Assembly (NCBI GenBank): GCA_013153415.1
Contig: JAADEO010000017.1
Location: forward strand, 1-5,123
Length of the DNA: 5,123 nucleotides
Direction: 5' to 3'
Source: Deltaproteobacteria bacterium
GTDB lineage: Bacteria; Desulfobacterota; Anaeroferrophillalia; Anaeroferrophillales; Tharpellaceae
Part shown: positions 1 to 5,123 of the stretch, piece by piece
Numbering within the stretch: the first letter of the stretch is position 1
Layout of the letters: every line of letters starts with the position of its first letter
The notes under the pieces: model-generated
Told to the model about the DNA's origin: nothing
Databases searched by the model: none
What the model saw: the letters and a program-made list of their open reading frames with translations, nothing else
Translations under genes and position numbers: made by a program

Positions 1-1725
<1,725 letters not shown>

Positions 1726-1735
1726 GTAAAGTCTG

Positions 1736-1778
1736 AAAAAAGCCCCGGGACACGCTGGCATTCAGCGTGTCCCGGGGC
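1736..1778 (-). terminator. Strong intrinsic terminator for the minus-strand acyl-CoA synthetase gene
   Basis: A perfect 16-bp stem pairs 1742-1757 with 1763-1778 around a 5-base loop (1758-1762). Read on the minus strand, the stem is followed at once by six T (complement of A 1736-1741), the classic rho-independent form. It lies 105 bases past the stop of the minus-strand gene at 1884. On the plus strand the hairpin begins 16 bases after the aacS stop but is followed by CCGACATCC with no T-run. It would therefore be a weaker terminator for aacS, although the very GC-rich stem may still block convergent read-through. Confidence 0.85.
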
Positions 1779-1793
1779 CCGACATCCTCGCAA

Positions 1794-1839
1794 GATCCTT
1801 TTGCCGTTTGGACTGTCTTTCCACCGGCGCAAAAAGATC
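1794..1839. repeat. Imperfect inverted repeat in the convergent gap
   Basis: GATCCTTTTGC at 1794-1804 pairs with GCAAAAAGATC at 1829-1839 in 10 of 11 positions, with 24 bases between the arms. It lies in the 3' untranslated region of the minus-strand gene, between its stop codon and the strong terminator. The loop is long and no U-run follows in either direction, so it does not look like a second terminator. It may be chance, or a 3'-end RNA fold. Confidence 0.25.
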
Positions 1840-1883
1840 ATCTGGAAACGATCTCAGTCTCTTTTCCTCCCAGAAATCCCATC

Positions 1884-3995
1884 TCAATCCATATTTCCGG
1901 CAATGATCCGGGCATCGACGATCACTCCCCGGCCGTTGGCATCGAAAACCAGGGGGTTGATTTCAACCTCTGAAATGGCCGGAAAATCATTGAGCAGAGC
2001 CTGGAGGCCGGACATGATGCGGTAGACGACCGCCAGATCGATCCCGGCCCGGCCCCGGGCTCCAGCCAGGATCTTCCGGCCCCGCAGACAGGCAACCATC
2101 TCATCCACCACTTTCCGGTCGAGCGGGCCCGGTTCGAGCCGCACATCTTTGAAGATCTCGGCATAAATCCCGCCGAGCCCGAGCAGGAAAACCTCACCGA
2201 ACGATTCATCCCGCCGGGCCCCGGTAATCATTTCGATACTGTTTTCGACCTCTTTCTGAACCAACACCCCGCAAAACCCGGGATTTTCCGAAAACCGCTC
2301 GAAAAGCATGGGGTAGACATCCTCCAGAATCCGCAAATCTTTAATCCCGGTCAGCACCCCCCCGACGTCGCTCTTATGGCTGAGCCCCTCGGCCACCACC
2401 TTCAGAACCAGGGGACAGCCGAACTCATTGCCAAGTTCCAGAACCTCGTGCGGGTGGCGGGCCAGGGCGAAAGGCGCAGTCGGCAGACCGTATTCGCTCA
2501 TGATCTGCAGAGCCTGATCGATAAAAAGTGTACGGTCCTCCCGCGAAGCGGCCGCGGCCAGCCACTCGTTGAACAGATTCCGGGAAGCCGAATCGACCAC
2601 GGCGATTCCGGGCAGGGCGGGAGCCGGCAACTCACACCCCAAAAGATAACTGGCCCGGGCCCGGGAACGGGCCAGAGCCTCCACGGCCAGCAGCGGTTCG
2701 CTGAAAACCGGGAAAGAGCTCCCCGCCATGACTTTGCCGATCGCTTCCCGACTGGCAAACAGGGTCAGAGCCACCGGTTTGTCATATTTACAGGAGAGTT
2801 CCTCGATCCGGCCGACCAAACGCCGGGTGGCTTCGAGCTCGGTCCGGGTCTGAAAGACATGGTTGAAAACCACCCCGTCGATATCCTCGCGCTGCAAAGA
2901 CCGCTCGAGAATCGTCACATAGAAATCGATATCAAAAATATCACCGAGATCGAGCGGATTGTTGAGCCTGATGACCGCGGCCCGGAAATGTTCGGCAATC
3001 AGAGCGGCGAATTCGGCGCCCAGGGGCGGCAGCTGGAAACCGGCCGCACCGGCGGCATCAGCGGTAACCACGGCGTGACCGCCGGAACGCGACAAGACCA
3101 TCAGCCGATCGCCCTTCAATGGAGGCAGGGCAAAGGCTTTGGCGGCGTTGATAAAATCGGCAAAGGAGTTGACCCGGCAGATCCCGACCCGGCGGCAGGC
3201 GGCCTCGACCACCTCGTCATCGACGGCCAGGGCCGCGGTATGCGACTTGGCGATCTCCCGGCTCTGTTCCGAGGTATTGGCCTTGTGCAGGATCACCGGT
3301 TTGGGGCAATCCCGCACGGCAGCCAGGAAATCCTGCCCTTTGGCGATACTTTCGAGATAGAGGCCGATAACTTCGGTTTCGGGATCGACGGCCAGAAAAT
3401 TCAGGTAATCGATCTCGTCAAGATTGGTCTTGTTGCCCATGCTGATGACCTTGGCGACTCCGACCCGCTCAGCCCGGCCACAGCCGATATAGGTCAGGGC
3501 CAGCCCCCCCGACTGGGAAATCACCGAAAGCGCACCGGGCAGAACCTCGTCCGGCGCCAGGGGCATGAAAGGCAGACAGAGGCCGTTATGCCGGTTGACA
3601 ATGCTGATACCGTTGGGGCCGACAAAACGGACCCCGTTTTCCGCAGCGATCCGGGCGATCTCCTCCTCCAGCCGTCGGCCCTCCTCGGAAAGCTCGCTGA
3701 AACCGCCGCTTTCGATCACCATCCGCCGGATCCCGCGCTCGATACAACGATGCATCACCTGCGGCACCGTCGCCGCCGGGGTCAGGATAACCGCCAAATC
3801 AAGATTTTCCGGCAATTCGGCGTAGTCGGTCAGAATCGGATAACCGCAGCACTCTCCCCCTTTGCGTCCCAACAGATAGAGTTCTCCCGGCCACCCGAAA
3901 TCGACCAGGTTGATAACGATATTGCGGGCGAGGTTGTCAGGGTGTTCGGAAACCCCGATCACGACCAGCGAATCAGGGTTGAAGATCTTTTCCAT
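1884..3995 (-). CDS. NDP-forming acyl-CoA synthetase, fused alpha-beta (ADP-forming acetyl-CoA synthetase family)
   Basis: Family members interconvert acyl-CoA + ADP + Pi with acid + CoA + ATP through a phosphohistidine. In anaerobes this lets them conserve energy from acetyl- or other acyl-CoA. At 703 residues it is a complete single-chain form (usual length about 700). An N-terminal CoA-binding Rossmann domain covers about 1-130 (VVIGVSEHP at 11-19, VGPNGI at 125-130). Succinyl-CoA ligase-like domains cover about 150-435 (ISQSGG at 159-164). The phosphorylation loop SHTAALA puts the catalytic histidine at H252. A C-terminal ATP-grasp domain covers about 485-700, with HKSDVGGV at 540-547 (H540 matching the second family histidine), LGLGGIYAE at 605-613 and EINPL at 678-682. 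The ATG at 3995 is preceded by GAGGG and the protein begins MEKIFNPDSLVVIGV, as is usual in the family. Its substrate (acetate, propionate, branched or aryl acids) cannot be read from sequence. It is convergent with aacS and lies 408 bases downstream of uup on the same strand. Confidence 0.92.
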   Translation of the reverse strand: MEKIFNPDSLVVIGVSEHPDNLARNIVINLVDFGWPGELYLLGRKGGECCGYPILTDYAELPENLDLAVILTPAATVPQVMHRCIERGIRRMVIESGGFSELSEEGRRLEEEIARIAAENGVRFVGPNGISIVNRHNGLCLPFMPLAPDEVLPGALSVISQSGGLALTYIGCGRAERVGVAKVISMGNKTNLDEIDYLNFLAVDPETEVIGLYLESIAKGQDFLAAVRDCPKPVILHKANTSEQSREIAKSHTAALAVDDEVVEAACRRVGICRVNSFADFINAAKAFALPPLKGDRLMVLSRSGGHAVVTADAAGAAGFQLPPLGAEFAALIAEHFRAAVIRLNNPLDLGDIFDIDFYVTILERSLQREDIDGVVFNHVFQTRTELEATRRLVGRIEELSCKYDKPVALTLFASREAIGKVMAGSSFPVFSEPLLAVEALARSRARASYLLGCELPAPALPGIAVVDSASRNLFNEWLAAAASREDRTLFIDQALQIMSEYGLPTAPFALARHPHEVLELGNEFGCPLVLKVVAEGLSHKSDVGGVLTGIKDLRILEDVYPMLFERFSENPGFCGVLVQKEVENSIEMITGARRDESFGEVFLLGLGGIYAEIFKDVRLEPGPLDRKVVDEMVACLRGRKILAGARGRAGIDLAVVYRIMSGLQALLNDFPAISEVEINPLVFDANGRGVIVDARIIAGNMD

Positions 3996-4006
3996 ATCGT
4001 TTCATT

Positions 4007-4011
4007 CCCTC
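4007..4011 (-). promoter_or_regulatory. Ribosome binding site of the acyl-CoA synthetase gene
   Basis: On the minus strand GAGGG precedes the ATG at 3995-3993 by 11 bases, a slightly long but workable Shine-Dalgarno spacing. It supports this start. A closer ATG at 4005-4003 is out of frame. I see no convincing -35/-10 pair between this site and the palindromic repeat upstream. Confidence 0.6.
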
Positions 4012-4018
4012 AATGATT

Positions 4019-4035
4019 TTTGGGATTGCCCCAAA
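4019..4035. other. Short hairpin just upstream of the ribosome binding site
   Basis: TTTGGG at 4019-4024 and CCCAAA at 4030-4035 form a perfect 6-bp stem with a 5-base loop, ending 7 bases upstream of the GAGGG site on the minus strand. It could fold in the leader of the acyl-CoA synthetase mRNA. It is short, lies at the junction with the repeat, and has no terminator-like U-run, so it may be chance. Confidence 0.25.
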
Positions 4036-4075
4036 CTCGATGGCTTCGTAAAAAGTCCACCTGCTTCGCACCCCG

Positions 4076-4108
4076 AGGGCATTTCCTCGCTGCGCTCAGG
4101 GCATTCCC
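4076..4108 (+). repeat. Short direct repeat inside the palindromic element
   Basis: AGGGCATTTCC (4076-4086) and AGGGCATTCCC (4098-4108) match at 10 of 11 positions, offset by 22 bases. They occupy the left half of the palindromic element, outside the central hairpin, and have no counterpart in its right half. This makes the element asymmetric. Confidence 0.4.
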
Positions 4109-4124
4109 GAAAAGTCTTCGTCAC

Positions 4125-4150
4125 TGCGGCGTACTTCTATGTACGCCGCA
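4125..4150. repeat. Perfect central hairpin of the palindromic element
   Basis: TGCGGCGTAC (4125-4134) and GTACGCCGCA (4141-4150) form an uninterrupted 10-bp stem with the loop TTCTAT. There is no U-run on either side, so it is not a standard rho-independent terminator. Farther out, CCGAAAAG at 4107-4114 partly pairs with CTTTCCGG at 4159-4166 (7 of 8), suggesting a longer interrupted cruciform or RNA stem. Confidence 0.75.
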
Positions 4151-4201
4151 TTCCTCAGCTTTCCGGCGCCTCACATCTGGAGCTTTTTACTTTGCCATCC
4201 C

Positions 4202-4240
4202 GTTTATTGCGAAAATCCGGTTTATTACGAGTTCATCAAG
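4202..4240. repeat. Degenerate second right-hand end of the palindromic repeat, with tandem near-copies
   Basis: GTTTATTGCGA (4202-4212) and GTTTATTACGA (4220-4230) match at 10 of 11 positions, 18 bases apart. Read in reverse complement from 4240, the outer copy gives CTTGATGAACTCGTAATAAA. This matches the left end beginning at 4036 in 14 of 20 positions. The stretch therefore looks like a further, decayed end of the same repeat family lying just outside the 4039-4199 element. Confidence 0.45.
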
Positions 4241-4403
4241 CTTGGCCTTCGGCGTTGAAAGATCGTAAAAAACGCAAAGTAACTGAAAAACACAGAAATA
4301 CAAATACCCTTTCAGGGCAAAAACTACAGAAGCGAAAGAAAACACCAGATCGACCGGAGAAAGTTGATGCTAAGTTGCTACCATCTCTCTTCATCTGACC
4401 GGA
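4241..4403. other. A-rich gene-free stretch downstream of uup
   Basis: This is the 3' flank of uup and is strikingly richer in A and T than the coding regions. I see no protein gene and no structural RNA. A weak stem, CCCT (4307-4310) with AGGG (4314-4317) and loop TTC, extended by a G-U and an A-U pair in the minus-strand RNA, is followed on that strand by TTTGTATTTC. It could be a poor terminator for uup, but the stem is too short to call. On the plus strand a GGAG precedes an ATG near 4366, but its frame merely runs antisense into uup. Confidence 0.5.
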
Positions 4404-5123
4404 TCACTGGGATTCGGCCTCCCGGATCTCTTCGAGTTCCTCCCAACGGGCATAGGCCGTTTCGAGTTCGGTTTCGATTTCGGCCAGCCGTTCCCGGGCG
4501 GCCGCCACCGCCCCGCCGTCCCCGGTCTGGTAGAACGCGGGATCGGCCAGCTTCCGGTAAAGCTCCTGCTGCTCTTTTTCGAGTTCCTCGAGCCGTCCCG
4601 GCAAGGCCTGAAGTTCGTTTCTCTCTTTGAATGACAGGCGGCGGGGTTTTGCGGTTTTGGGTTTGCTGCGGCCGGCGGTCCGGGCTTTTCCCCCGGTCTC
4701 CTTGCCACCGGTTGCAACCCGCTCCGGCCGTTGCCTGAGCCAGTCGTCGTAGCCTCCGGCGTACTCGACCACCCGGCCCGCCCCCTCGAAAACCAGACTC
4801 GAGGTCACCACGTTGTTGATGAATTCGCGGTCATGGCTGACCAGCAGCAGAGTGCCCCGGTATTCGGCCAAAAGTTCTTCGAGCAGCTCCAGGGTTTCAA
4901 GATCGAGATCATTGGTGGGCTCGTCGAGCACCAGGACATCGGCCGGCCGGGCGAAAATCCGGGCCAGAAGCAGGCGATTGCGCTCACCGCCGGAGAGGAT
5001 CCGGACCGGGCTGCGGGCCCGGTCCGGGGTGAAAAGAAAATCCTTGAGATAGCCGATGATATGCCGGCGGCGACCGTTTACTTCGATGGTATCATTACCT
5101 TCACCGAGGTTGTCGAAAACACT
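4404..5123 (-). CDS. uup: ABC-F ATPase Uup, C-terminal part, truncated by window edge
   Basis: Uup is a cytoplasmic ABC-F protein with two fused ATPase domains and no membrane segment. Family work links it to ribosome/translation function and to suppression of precise transposon excision. The frame is open from 5123 down to TGA at 4406-4404, giving 239 visible residues out of about 635 expected. Visible are the end of the second ATPase domain: GYLKDFLF (24-31), signature LSGGERNR (43-50), Walker B VLVLDEPTNDLD (63-74) with E68, and the switch histidine in VSHDREF (95-101). A basic linker covers about 134-162. The Uup-type C-terminal coiled coil covers about 163-239 and begins LSFKERNELQALPGRLEELE. 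The GYL-DFLF block and this tail closely resemble E. coli Uup as I remember it, and separate it from EttA, which lacks such a tail. GTG at 4931 lies inside Walker B and is not the start. The gene is intact within the window. Confidence 0.93.
   Translation of the reverse strand, partial: SVFDNLGEGNDTIEVNGRRRHIIGYLKDFLFTPDRARSPVRILSGGERNRLLLARIFARPADVLVLDEPTNDLDLETLELLEELLAEYRGTLLLVSHDREFINNVVTSSLVFEGAGRVVEYAGGYDDWLRQRPERVATGGKETGGKARTAGRSKPKTAKPRRLSFKERNELQALPGRLEELEKEQQELYRKLADPAFYQTGDGGAVAAARERLAEIETELETAYARWEELEEIREAESQ

Larger units (their letters stand above)
4039..4199. repeat. Palindromic intergenic repeat (MITE/REP-like element)
   Basis: This 161-base element is bounded by terminal inverted repeats. 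The left end is GATGGC-TTC-GTAAAAAG-TCC (4039-4058). The right end, read in reverse complement from 4199, is GATGGC-AAA-GTAAAAAG-CTCC. The arms share GATGGC and GTAAAAAG exactly and differ in the three bases between. A perfect 10-bp hairpin sits inside (4125-4150). Frame checks show no credible protein. The end sequence resembles a dispersed intergenic repeat I recall from deltaproteobacterial genomes; that family link is from memory. No target-site duplication is evident. It lies between uup and the acyl-CoA synthetase gene and may act on their transcripts. Confidence 0.65.

Noticed and set aside
2376..4016. A 546-codon open frame on the plus strand opposite the acyl-CoA synthetase gene
   Set aside because: It lies almost wholly antisense to a gene with clear family motifs. 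Its translation is rich in Q, G, R, D and H with no recognisable domain. GC-biased codons in the real gene suppress stops in this antisense frame.
4071..4110. Possible CRISPR-like or iteron array from the GGGCATT repeats
   Set aside because: Only two 11-base copies are present, offset by 22 bases, inside the palindromic element. There are no further units and no adjacent cas or rep gene.
4255..4285. A TTGAAA box followed by A-rich sequence, considered as a plus-strand promoter
   Set aside because: The nearest -10-like hexamer is poor and badly spaced, and no plus-strand gene lies downstream.
3910..4398. Plus-strand open frames covering the palindromic repeat, including 4020-4268
   Set aside because: They run through the inverted repeats and hairpin, start antisense within the synthetase gene, have no convincing ribosome site, and show no protein-like composition.
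4364..4630. An 88-codon plus-strand frame preceded by GGAG and TTGATG
   Set aside because: The start context looks plausible, but most of the frame is antisense to the conserved Uup C-terminal domain and gives a low-complexity P/R-rich peptide.

Overview
The window reads as a GC-rich bacterial chromosome segment. It holds two partial genes at the edges and one complete gene between them. The gene set, together with an intergenic palindromic repeat whose ends read GATGGC-TTC-GTAAAAAG, reminds me of Desulfobacterota/deltaproteobacterial genomes (Desulfuromonas, Geobacter and relatives). That placement is from memory and is not demonstrated here.

Layout. Positions 1-1725 (+) hold the C-terminal ~575 codons of an AMP-forming acetoacetyl-CoA synthetase (aacS); the start is off the left edge. 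A 158-base convergent gap follows, with one very strong hairpin whose U-run serves the minus strand. Positions 1884-3995 (-) hold a complete 703-residue single-chain NDP-forming acyl-CoA synthetase (ADP-forming acetyl-CoA synthetase family), with both family histidines in place. Positions 3996-4403 contain no gene. The half next to the acyl-CoA synthetase start is filled by a MITE/REP-like palindromic element with a perfect 10-bp central hairpin; the other half is A-rich. Positions 4404-5123 (-) hold the C-terminal part of the ABC-F ATPase Uup, cut by the right edge.

How the genes relate. The two acyl-CoA ligases are convergent, so they are separate transcription units. They have opposite energetics: AacS spends ATP to AMP + PPi to activate acetoacetate, while the NDP-forming enzyme can run reversibly and conserve ATP from acyl-CoA. 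Their proximity suggests a local acid/acyl-CoA theme, but this is inference. Uup is a housekeeping translation/DNA-stability factor and has no evident link to them. I found no phage, defence, CRISPR, tRNA or rRNA feature and no evidence for an undescribed system. The palindromic repeat is the only structure not explained by ordinary genes.
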